The notes under the pieces: model-generated
Seen by the model: only the letters and a program-made list of their open reading frames with translations
Told to the model about the DNA's origin: nothing
Database searches by the model: none
Position numbers and translations under genes: made by a program
Origin: a virus
Virus record (IMG/VR): IMGVR_UViG_3300045996_002337
Location: 175,971-239,970 of that record
Length of the DNA: 64,000 nt
Direction: 5' to 3' (one strand)
Shown here: one piece after another, positions 22,214 to 27,980 of the stretch
Numbering within the stretch: the first letter of the stretch is position 1
How the letters are laid out: every line of letters starts with the position of its first letter

Positions 22214-22219
22214 GATGTT

Positions 22220-22294
22220 TGGCGCCGACGACGGGACTCGAACCCGCCTAAACCTCATAGACAGTGAGGTGTTCTCCCTGAGAACTACGTCGGC
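22220..22294 (-). tRNA. tRNA-Asp(GTC) copy 2
   Basis: Acceptor GCCGACG/CGTCGGC, stem CCTCA/TGAGG, loop CTGTCTA, CCA encoded. Not a recent duplicate of copy 1. Confidence 0.87.
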
Positions 22295-22300
22295 AATGTT

Positions 22301-22376
22301 TGGCAAGGGAGGTGGGACTCGAACCCACAACAGGCGCATTCAAAGTGCGGTGCTCTACCAATTGAGCTACTCCCCA
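22301..22376 (-). tRNA. tRNA-Gln(TTG)
   Basis: Loop CTTTGAA, stem CGCA/TGCG, T-loop GGTTCGAGTCC, CCA encoded. Confidence 0.85.
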
Positions 22377-22396
22377 ACAGAAATTTATGTCTTAAG

Positions 22397-22478
22397 CTCC
22401 ACGATCTGGGCTCGAACCAGACTTGATCTTTCGATCGCGGATTAACAGTCCGCTGCCACACCCGGCGGCTCTCGTGGA
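22397..22478 (-). tRNA. tRNA-Asn(GTT) with long variable arm, inside a 17-bp inverted repeat
   Basis: Stem GCGGA/TCCGC, loop CTGTTAA. The variable region is 15 nt with a GATC-GAAA-GATC hairpin, as in class II tRNAs. G73, no CCA encoded. The acceptor helix extends outward to 17 perfect bp (22388-22404 with 22472-22488). Confidence 0.75.
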
Positions 22479-22506
22479 GCTTAAGACACTTACATAATGT
22501 TCTTTG

Positions 22507-22578
22507 CTCCAGAGGCAGGGATCGAACCTACGACGGACGCATTAACAGTGCGCTGCTCTACCGCTGAGCTACACTGGA
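22507..22578 (-). tRNA. tRNA-Asn(GTT), normal variable loop, extended acceptor helix
   Basis: Stem GCGCA/TGCGT, loop CTGTTAA, T-loop GGTTCGATCCC, no CCA encoded. Flanked by a 15-bp perfect inverted repeat (22498-22512 with 22574-22588) that continues the acceptor stem. Confidence 0.83.
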
Positions 22579-22607
22579 GCAAAGAACACGTTTCAAAAAT
22601 ACTTAGG

Positions 22608-22681
22608 AGTGACCAGAGGGACTTGAACCCTCATTATCTGCATTCACAGTGCAGCGCGTCTACCAATTCCGCCATGGCCAC
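22608..22681 (-). tRNA. tRNA-His(GTG) without encoded G-1
   Basis: Acceptor GTGGCCA/TGGTCAC, stem CTGCA/TGCAG, loop CTGTGAA. Position -1 is C and 73 is U, so the G-1:C73 pair of bacterial tRNA-His is absent. No CCA. A further 10-bp inverted repeat (22598-22607 with 22683-22692) flanks it. Confidence 0.83.
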
Positions 22682-22698
22682 GCCTAAGTATTCTTACT

Positions 22699-22774
22699 TG
22701 GTACGTCTGAGAGGATTCGAACCTCCAACCTGAGCCTTCGTAGGACCCTGCTCTTCCAGTTGAGCTACAGACGT
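22699..22774 (-). tRNA. tRNA-Arg(ACG)
   Basis: Acceptor ACGTCTG/CAGACGT, loop CTACGAA, A73, CCA encoded. A34 would need deamination to inosine. Confidence 0.87.
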
Positions 22775-22780
22775 ATTGTT

Positions 22781-22856
22781 TGGTAGGGGCACAGGGATTC
22801 GAACCCTGACTTGACGGATTAAAAGTCCGCTGTGATAACCATTTCACCATACCCCC
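22781..22856 (-). tRNA. tRNA-Lys(TTT)
   Basis: Acceptor GGGGGTA/TGCCCCT, stem GCGGA/TCCGT, loop CTTTTAA, CCA encoded. Confidence 0.87.
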
Positions 22857-22865
22857 GTTAGGAGG

Positions 22866-22915
22866 TACGTTTGGCAGACGCGCTAGGCGTCGAAGACATT
22901 TGTCGCATTGCGCGT
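22866..22915 (-). other. tRNA-like minihelix or tRNA remnant
   Basis: GACGCGC pairs with GCGCGTC, followed by TGCCA; a short GCG/CGC inner stem is present but no T-loop or anticodon loop. Could be a decayed tRNA in this 70-nt gap. Confidence 0.3.
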
Positions 22916-22930
22916 CCTTTCTTTGTTGAT

Positions 22931-23002
22931 TGGCATCCCGTCAGAGAGTCGAACTCTGTCCATGCGTTTTGGAGACGACAGGCCCTAGCCGTAGGCCGAG
23001 AT
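22931..23002 (-). tRNA. tRNA-Trp(CCA), atypical
   Basis: Loop CTCCAAA and T-loop AGTTCGACTCT are good and CCA is encoded. The D-arm is abnormal (CCTA-CGGC-TAGG) and the anticodon stem has only 3 clear pairs. A canonical tRNA-Trp is also present at 23449. Confidence 0.65.
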
Positions 23003-23014
23003 ATTAACTTGATT

Positions 23015-23108
23015 TGGCTCCCTCGGACGGACTCGAACCGCCATATTACGCCTTACGGCCTTTACGTCTGATTAACAGTCAGGTCTCTTACCATTAGAGT
23101 ACAAGGGA
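23015..23108 (-). tRNA. tRNA-Asn(GTT) with long variable arm
   Basis: 94 nt. Acceptor TCCCTTG/CGAGGGA, stem CTGA/TCAG, loop CTGTTAA, then about 25 nt of variable arm with a GCC-GTAA-GGC hairpin. G73, CCA encoded. Class II architecture is normally Leu, Ser or Tyr. Confidence 0.75.
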
Positions 23109-23116
23109 ATAGAACT

Positions 23117-23191
23117 TGGTGCGCCTCCCCAGAATCGAACTGGGCTCTCTCCGGTTAAGAGCCGGGACTTCGCCAGCAAAGTTTGAGACGC
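23117..23191 (-). tRNA. tRNA-Lys(CTT)
   Basis: Acceptor GCGTCTC/GAGGCGC, D-stem ACTT/AAGT, loop CTCTTAA, CCA encoded. Confidence 0.85.
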
Positions 23192-23199
23192 GAAGAAAG

Positions 23200-23278
23200 T
23201 CTGAACAAAAGCCTTGCGGCGTGCGGTCTCAAGGAGGTTCAATAAAAGTGATAACCTTGAAGTTGCGAGCGGTTCAGA
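23200..23278 (-). ncRNA. Structured RNA, copy 2
   Basis: 79 nt, closed by the same TCTGAAC/GTTCAGA stem as copy 1 with the same GCC-GCAA-GGC hairpin. The middle stem is AAGG/CCTT (AGGG/CCCT in copy 1) and the inner hairpin TCA/TGA (TCAA/TTGA in copy 1), so pairing is preserved where sequence differs. Sits between tRNA-Lys(CTT) and tRNA-Glu. Confidence 0.58.
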
Positions 23279-23283
23279 TTGTT

Positions 23284-23358
23284 TGGCGCTCCGTAGGGGT
23301 TACGATCCCCTCTAGCCAGGTTGAAAGCCTGGTGACCTCACCAGATGTCTAACGGAGC
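23284..23358 (-). tRNA. tRNA-Glu(TTC) copy 2
   Basis: Acceptor GCTCCGT/ACGGAGC, stem CCAGG/CCTGG, loop CTTTCAA, T-loop GGATCGTAACC, CCA encoded. Confidence 0.83.
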
Positions 23359-23364
23359 ATTGTT

Positions 23365-23440
23365 TGGTGGGCCCTCACGGAATCGAACCGTGTCCTTCGG
23401 AGCTTCAATCCGACGTACGCACCAGCTATACCAAAGACCC
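23365..23440 (-). tRNA. tRNA-Phe(GAA)
   Basis: Stem TCGGA/TCCGA, loop TTGAAGC, A73, CCA encoded. Confidence 0.87.
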
Positions 23441-23448
23441 ATAAATTT

Positions 23449-23524
23449 TGGCTGGCCACCGCGGTCTCGAACCGCGAACCCCTGGTTTTGGAGACCAGTG
23501 CTCTGCCAATTGAGCTAGTGACCA
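23449..23524 (-). tRNA. tRNA-Trp(CCA), canonical
   Basis: Acceptor TGGTCAC/GTGGCCA, D-stem GCTC/GAGC, loop CTCCAAA, G73, CCA encoded. Confidence 0.9.
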
Positions 23525-23528
23525 ATAT

Positions 23529-23605
23529 CTATTTCTTCAACGCTCTAGAAGTCGAGGTCGCCTTGAGAGCTTAGTCCAACCGCCGTACGAACGTTGAAGA
23601 AATAG
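23529..23605 (-). ncRNA. Stem-enclosed RNA element X1
   Basis: A perfect 14-bp inverted repeat (23529-23542 with 23592-23605) encloses 49 nt that contain a GCTCT/AGAGC stem. Resembles the extended helices around the Asn and His tRNAs but has no tRNA inside. Confidence 0.4.
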
Positions 23606-23661
23606 TCCATTGCCACCGAGGTGGTACGAGAATCCTCTTCCGAGAATCCTCCAATGGACTA
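23603..23661 (-). ncRNA. Stem-enclosed RNA element X2
   Basis: A 10-bp inverted repeat (23603-23612 with 23652-23661) overlapping X1 by 3 nt. The inside holds a direct repeat GAGGATTCTCG and a CCACC/GGTGG hairpin. Function unknown. Confidence 0.4.
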
Positions 23662-23784
23662 AAACATATCCATCCCTTTTCGCGCTCGGCAGTCTGAAGA
23701 GTACTCGACTGATTCATGGCGGTCCATCTTGTTTATATCCCGCGAGATGTAGCAACGCGGTAAAAATTGTCTCTAAAAAACAAC

Positions 23785-23814
23785 CCAGGGTCCAATCTTT
23801 CGAGAGGACCCTGG
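23785..23814 (-). terminator. Rho-independent terminator
   Basis: CCAGGGTCC/GGACCCTGG stem, 12-nt loop, then GTTGTTTTTT on the minus strand. Ends the unit started by promoters at 24.1-24.2 kb. Confidence 0.85.
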
Positions 23815-23838
23815 TTCTTGTGAGTGTGGAAGAAGCGC

Positions 23839-23976
23839 TTAGCTTACTTTCCTCCCTAGAACCAGGGACGTATCGGTGATAATCTCATCATTTCGCTTAT
23901 TCTCGAAACGCACAGAGACGTCTTGGCTTTGTTGCCAATGCATTTCTGTTTGTTTAAAGAAGGTTACGAAGTTCAC
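23839..23976 (-). CDS. Small 45-aa protein, GTG start
   Basis: MNFVTFFKQTEMHWQQSQDV and 25 more, charged. AGGA 7 nt before the GTG. Overlaps the 38-aa ORF by 23 nt. Lies between a tandem promoter and a strong terminator. Confidence 0.45.
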   Translation of the reverse strand: MNFVTFFKQTEMHWQQSQDVSVRFENKRNDEIITDTSLVLGRKVS

Positions 23977-24070
23977 GATAAGTTCCTAGTAAGGTTGTTC
24001 TGTTGCGACGCTTGCACGTCTTGTTAAATCTATATATGCGATTTCTCAGAAGTTCAGCGATTGCCTTCAT
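23954..24070 (-). CDS. Small basic 38-aa protein
   Basis: MKAIAELLRNRIYRFNKTCK followed by RRNRTTLLGTYRELRNLL: Arg/Leu-rich helical, somewhat like short DUF1127-type proteins. Ribosome-binding site weak (CAGG). Tentative. Confidence 0.4.
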   Translation of the reverse strand: MKAIAELLRNRIYRFNKTCKRRNRTTLLGTYRELRNLL

Positions 24071-24104
24071 CCTGTGAAGATCAGTTTGTTTAACCGATGA
24101 AGCA

Positions 24105-24132
24105 ATTATAACATGTCTTCACCGTTTGTACA
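24105..24132 (-). promoter_or_regulatory. TGTACA-N16-TATAAT promoter, proximal copy
   Basis: TATAAT at 24105-24110 and TGTACA at 24127-24132. Followed by TTGCTTCATCGGTT, duplicated at the distal copy. Confidence 0.7.
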
Positions 24133-24200
24133 CTATCTTTTTCAACCTGTTGTTTGAAGCAGCTTCGTTATGTTGCTGCTTGTTCTCAACCGATGAAGCA

Positions 24201-24228
24201 ATTTTAACACACATGGAGCCGATGTACA
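24201..24228 (-). promoter_or_regulatory. TGTACA-N16-TAAAAT promoter, distal copy
   Basis: TAAAAT at 24201-24206, TGTACA at 24223-24228, and the same TTGCTTCATCGGTT start region as the proximal copy. Confidence 0.6.
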
Positions 24229-24247
24229 CACAAAGAGTGTAACTCTT

Positions 24248-25069
24248 TCAGGTCGGTTTTGGCAACTTGATCTTCTTCAGCCCAAGAATGAAATCGTTGG
24301 CGATGAGGTCATTGTCGTCTACGATCGGGTCAAGAATCACTATTTGACCGTCGCGCAGTGCAAGGTTGCGGTCTGCCACATCATAGCGGTCGTATTTACC
24401 CATCACCTTAGCCAGTTTCACAGAGATTGCCATCAATTCAAGCACATCGGGATTCAGCTTCTCAATGTACTTTGACAAATCTGCACCTTCAATGTCTGAG
24501 TCCTCAGCATGGTAGTGAAGCATTTCGATAAGCGCGGCGCGCGGGTTGTTACCCATGCCTCCCCATTCAAACACCGTTTCGATCGACGTGTAGTTCTCAA
24601 TGTCGTTGAACTCCATGCCAATCTCTTCAAGCACCTTCCGGTCCTTGAAGAGCCACAGTACGCTGTCGCCTTTGAATGGTTGAAGAAGCTCCATCTTCAC
24701 GTACTTCAGACCGCGGAGGATTTCGGCATCAGCTTCAAGATTATCCGGATCTTCTTTCGCGGACTTCAAATTTAGAAGACGCGGGAGATGCTTGATTTTT
24801 GATTTGAACTTTGGCAGCCATCGCGATGGGTTCTCCATGCAGAACTCAACGAACTTTTCGTAGGCACTGTCACGATGCCAGAACTTGTACACCTTTTCGC
24901 CATCAGTTAGGGCGAGGGCATTCGCACCCCTTCCCAATGGGCGCAGCTTGGTAACCCCAGCATCGATAGCTTGCTGAAGGCGCTGTAAGACAGCAGCAAC
25001 ATGGCTCTCTTCGTCATTTTGCGAAGGCGCCGTGATGGATTTAATGCCGGTGAGTTCAAGTAGATTCAT
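24248..25069 (-). CDS. Protein-kinase-like fold protein
   Basis: 273 aa. LRPLGRGANALALTDGEKVY followed by KFW resembles a kinase glycine-rich loop and ATP-binding Lys; KYVKMELLQPF fits the hinge; YDVADRNLALRDGQIVILDP has the D-x-x-x-x-N catalytic loop and a DP in place of DFG. Could phosphorylate or AMPylate a host target (inference). ATG at 25069 lies 5 nt after a GTAAATA motif, without a Shine-Dalgarno. Confidence 0.6.
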   Translation of the reverse strand: MNLLELTGIKSITAPSQNDEESHVAAVLQRLQQAIDAGVTKLRPLGRGANALALTDGEKVYKFWHRDSAYEKFVEFCMENPSRWLPKFKSKIKHLPRLLNLKSAKEDPDNLEADAEILRGLKYVKMELLQPFKGDSVLWLFKDRKVLEEIGMEFNDIENYTSIETVFEWGGMGNNPRAALIEMLHYHAEDSDIEGADLSKYIEKLNPDVLELMAISVKLAKVMGKYDRYDVADRNLALRDGQIVILDPIVDDNDLIANDFILGLKKIKLPKPT

Positions 25070-25135
25070 GCAGCTATTTACGTGGGGTGGGGTTGCAAAC
25101 TCACTAAATAGACAAGTTGCCAAGGAGCAGTGACG

Positions 25136-25834
25136 ATGAGAGACTTTCTTGAACAGAACAACACGCTAGTTGTCGGTTTAGCCGTTGGCGGAACCGTGCT
25201 TGCGATCATCCTCGGCATTCTTCTGTATGGAGCTAGGGAACTTCAAGTCGAAACGCTGAAGAGAATTGATCAACCGGCTGTTGGCGCTGTGGAGCTACCA
25301 GGGCCTAAGAATCAAATCAGCGACCGTTCGAAGAAACAGGTGGATACATTGCTAGATGAAACACCCCACATCGTCGGCGGCTGGGTCACGAAGCTCCAGT
25401 ATGGAAAGACGGAAAACCCCATCATTCACTTCTGGACAGAGAGTGACACCGTCAAGGACCTGATCATTGAGTTCGGAGAAATTCAGGAGAGTGGACGCGG
25501 ATCGAGCTCCGCCGAGCTAAACGCGGCGAGCGAGCAGTCGCTAAGGAATTCTGAAGAAGCCAAAAGCGGTCTCATTAAGTGTGGGCCGTTGAGCGCCACA
25601 AACCTTCTTCAAATTGCACCGTCAATCGTCAACGTTGCAAAGGGAGTCTGCCGAGCAACTATCCCACCATTTGATGAAAACGTTAACCTAGGCGTGGTGG
25701 TGCTGATTGACGTTGATCCAAATGACAACAATGCGGACATCCAAGCGATTCGCCGCACGCTGCTTCAACTTCAGATTGACGTGTTCAACCGCGATTACCA
25801 AGGTCGTGAGACCTGGGCGCGTGCGATAGAGTGA
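25136..25834 (+). CDS. Membrane-anchored periplasmic protein, paralog C of five
   Basis: 232 aa on the plus strand. Transmembrane helix at residues 11-32 (LVVGLAVGGTVLAIILGILLY), then ISDRSKKQVDTL, LIKCGPL, VCRATIPPFDENVNLGVVV and DVFNRDY at the end, aligning with the other four paralogs. The middle has a longer Ser/Glu-rich insert near residues 125-145. Start at 25136 with AGGAG 8 nt upstream. Most divergent family member; no solute-binding gene next to it. Confidence 0.75.
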   Translation: MRDFLEQNNTLVVGLAVGGTVLAIILGILLYGARELQVETLKRIDQPAVGAVELPGPKNQISDRSKKQVDTLLDETPHIVGGWVTKLQYGKTENPIIHFWTESDTVKDLIIEFGEIQESGRGSSSAELNAASEQSLRNSEEAKSGLIKCGPLSATNLLQIAPSIVNVAKGVCRATIPPFDENVNLGVVVLIDVDPNDNNADIQAIRRTLLQLQIDVFNRDYQGRETWARAIE

Positions 25835-26218
25835 TTACATTCCAGCGCTGATGGCTTCGCGCTGGGCGTTCTTCAGCTCATGATCTATTGCACGTTCTTC
25901 ACATTCGCTTTTTAGTTTAACGATGTCACGATTTGTGATCGGGCGGCGGAGTGAAGTCTTCCAGCCAGTCAGCGTGTTTTTGACGCACGTGTCTGCTTTC
26001 ATTTCTGCCACGATCGTTTCTGCTGTTGCAACTGTATCAAGATACCTTTGCCAAACAACTGCGCCAATAAGGGGACCTAGAAGGACCGTAGTCAGTGTGA
26101 TACCGAAAATTGATTCTTTGAACCATGTATAGAACTTTACAGGCGCTGCCAGGATAGGCGCGATCAACCATCCAGCACGTGCGGCGCGCCGCGCCCAAAG
26201 ACGACGAGTTGCGGTCAT
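25835..26218 (-). CDS. Membrane protein, paralog of the next gene
   Basis: 127 aa. MTATRRLWARRAARAGWLIA, a membrane helix (GITLTTVLLGPLIGAVVW), then ADTCVKNTLTGWKTSL and PITNRDIVKLKSECEE. Shares the N-terminal RRLWARRA motif, the CVK motif and an ITN-x-D segment with the gene at 26215-26553. Convergent with paralog C, with no gap. Confidence 0.7.
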   Translation of the reverse strand: MTATRRLWARRAARAGWLIAPILAAPVKFYTWFKESIFGITLTTVLLGPLIGAVVWQRYLDTVATAETIVAEMKADTCVKNTLTGWKTSLRRPITNRDIVKLKSECEERAIDHELKNAQREAISAGM

Positions 26219-26553
26219 TTCAAAATCTCCATTTGTTTCTCACGCTCACGTAGACCATCACAAGCTTTGATGGCCCAGTCGACATCCCAGTTAGTAATGG
26301 CTTTAAGGGTGGCGCCTTGAACCAACAGCTTTTTCACACACGGGTCTTTTGCGGCTTTCGCAATACTTTCGTTGGTTGCGGCTCGGGTCTCATGGAAAAT
26401 GACGAAGTAGAGAAGCGCTGTAATAAGCGGTGGAAGCCAGATTCCCATCCATGCAATCATGAATTTGCGGATGGCTTCGACAAGAGAGCCAAGACCCCAT
26501 ACGAGTCGATGCGCTCGTCGGGCCCACAGGCGACGGGTTGCTGTACTTTTCAC
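26215..26553 (-). CDS. Membrane protein, paralog of the previous gene
   Basis: 112 aa. MKSTATRRLWARRAHRLVWG, a membrane segment (WLPPLITALLYFVIF), KDPCVKKLLVQG and AITNWDVDWAIKACDG. The GTG start overlaps the ATP-grasp stop (GTGA) and has AAGGA 8 nt upstream. Two Cys are conserved in both copies. Confidence 0.68.
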   Translation of the reverse strand: MKSTATRRLWARRAHRLVWGLGSLVEAIRKFMIAWMGIWLPPLITALLYFVIFHETRAATNESIAKAAKDPCVKKLLVQGATLKAITNWDVDWAIKACDGLREREKQMEILK

Positions 26554-27347
26554 CGTGAGAATCCTTCTTCTAGAGCCATGACCAGCTTTGGAATGTCGGC
26601 GGCATAGAAGCCGCACGAGTTCAACGTATTGATTTCTACAACCTTCATTCCATCTGGCGTGTCACAGACGTCGATCACAAATGCGGCGTGAGGCTGCCAT
26701 TCAGCAATTCTATCACGCGCGTAGTCGAAGAAACACTGGTCAACCTCCGAAGAGTAGATGACCTGGTCGCCGCGCTTGTAGAGCGAAGCCGTGATGATGT
26801 CACCGTGTACGACCCAGAAACGGTATTCGGAGTAGATCACCTTCGGTTTGGTGACTTGAACGAGGGTGTTCTTCGTCAAGGAGTTGCCGTAGTCCTCTTC
26901 AAGGACGCAGACCTTTCGCTTCCAGGTGTAGAATTCTTCCTTCTCGAAAACCTTACCGGCGAATACCTTGCTGTCCTCAATTGGTCGAATGAAGGCGAGA
27001 TGCTCCTCACCACGTTCAAAGAACGGAAACACCGCGTCCTCGAAACGGCTGACCTTCGAGTCGAAGTTAAGCATATGCTCGCCCCACTTCTCGCGCTGCA
27101 TTTCAAAGTTGCACGGCTCGAGGTCGAACACGCCAGGTGTCCAAATCTTGCGCTTCGCATAGTGCCGGAGGGAGTACGACCCCATGCAGATCACGTTCTT
27201 GTGGTCAAGCTCGGGCTCTGGCATGAGGTCACCAACGAATGGAACGACCTTGTGAATGGAGTAGGGCAAGCCAAGCCGCTCGAGGGTGTCGAGTAGGGTC
27301 TGGTAGGCGGCCTCATTGAAGAGGTTGTTCTGTAGAATCCAATGCAT
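26550..27347 (-). CDS. ATP-grasp protein (R2K-like)
   Basis: 265 aa. Resembles the phage and bacterial ATP-grasp R2K clade: MHWILQNNLFNEAAYQTLLD, ICMGSYSLRHYA, FIRPIEDSKVFAGKVF, YSEYRFWVVHGDIITASLYK and FVIDVCDTPDGMKVVEINTL followed by N. The C-terminal [VI]-D-x-x-x-x-x-[DG]-x-x-x-[VI]-E-[IL]-N is the Mg-ATP motif. Forms a C-N bond, probably on a peptide; substrate unknown. Coupled to its neighbours. Confidence 0.78.
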   Translation of the reverse strand: MHWILQNNLFNEAAYQTLLDTLERLGLPYSIHKVVPFVGDLMPEPELDHKNVICMGSYSLRHYAKRKIWTPGVFDLEPCNFEMQREKWGEHMLNFDSKVSRFEDAVFPFFERGEEHLAFIRPIEDSKVFAGKVFEKEEFYTWKRKVCVLEEDYGNSLTKNTLVQVTKPKVIYSEYRFWVVHGDIITASLYKRGDQVIYSSEVDQCFFDYARDRIAEWQPHAAFVIDVCDTPDGMKVVEINTLNSCGFYAADIPKLVMALEEGFSR

Positions 27348-27348
27348 G

Positions 27349-27696
27349 TCAGTGCAGCGGCGGGCTGTCGTCGAGGTAGATGTTGTCGTCATCTTCAGCT
27401 GTCACTTCTATCAGGTGCAAGATGATCGTCTGAAGAACTTCAGCATCCAGTTCGTGGATGATTGGGGCCTCTTCTCCGTCACCACCTATTTCGTAGCGCA
27501 TGAGGTCGCGTGACCCACCCTCAATCGGATCCGCGATCACGATGTGCGAAAAGTTCATCAGCTGATAGGAGCTGTCAGGACCAACGGTGAACATGGGCGC
27601 GAGGTCCCCAAATTCACCGTCATCGTCGACGGTAACTTGTGCGAAGCACTTTTCGCCTTCAACGTCAGGCACACGAAAAATGGCAAGCTTTGACAT
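27349..27696 (-). CDS. Unknown acidic 115-aa protein
   Basis: MSKLAIFRVPDVEGEKCFAQ, beta-rich and acidic, ending EDDDNIYLDDSPPLH. TGATG overlap with the gene before and a 1-nt gap to ATP-grasp. Not recognised. Confidence 0.65.
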   Translation of the reverse strand: MSKLAIFRVPDVEGEKCFAQVTVDDDGEFGDLAPMFTVGPDSSYQLMNFSHIVIADPIEGGSRDLMRYEIGGDGEEAPIIHELDAEVLQTIILHLIEVTAEDDDNIYLDDSPPLH

Positions 27697-27980
27697 CACA
27701 TCACCTCGAAAGCAAAGTTGAGCAGTTCTTGGGCACCCCATAGATCGAAGGGCACAGGGTCAGGGGTTTCACCGCAGCAGAACTCTTCGAGCTCGGCAGG
27801 TGAGAGCTTCGAGAGGGCAATGTCCACCGCCTTGATGTCAGCTTCAGCATAACGCTCCTCGACGAGATGCATCACGTGGTTAACAACCGATTCCTCGGTC
27901 ACCCCACGGTAAATGACGCCACTGTCGTAGGCAATCTCAATGACGGCCTTGATGAGCGATGGGTACTTGTGTGGGATCAT
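27696..27980 (-). CDS. Unknown 94-aa protein
   Basis: MIPHKYPSLIKAVIEIAYDS; helical, acidic, with a Cys pair (EEFCCGE). ATGA overlap with the RNA ligase. Not recognised. Confidence 0.65.
   Translation of the reverse strand: MIPHKYPSLIKAVIEIAYDSGVIYRGVTEESVVNHVMHLVEERYAEADIKAVDIALSKLSPAELEEFCCGETPDPVPFDLWGAQELLNFAFEVM

Noticed and set aside
19169-23524. A UCA-anticodon suppressor tRNA for UGA
   Set aside because: Every anticodon loop was read; none is UCA. Both tRNA-Trp genes have CCA.
19169-23524. CRISPR array
   Set aside because: The regular spacing comes from tRNA genes with shared T-loops; repeats are not identical and have no spacers.
26688-27296. 202-aa plus-strand open frame
   Set aside because: Antisense shadow of the ATP-grasp gene, with no promoter or ribosome-binding site.
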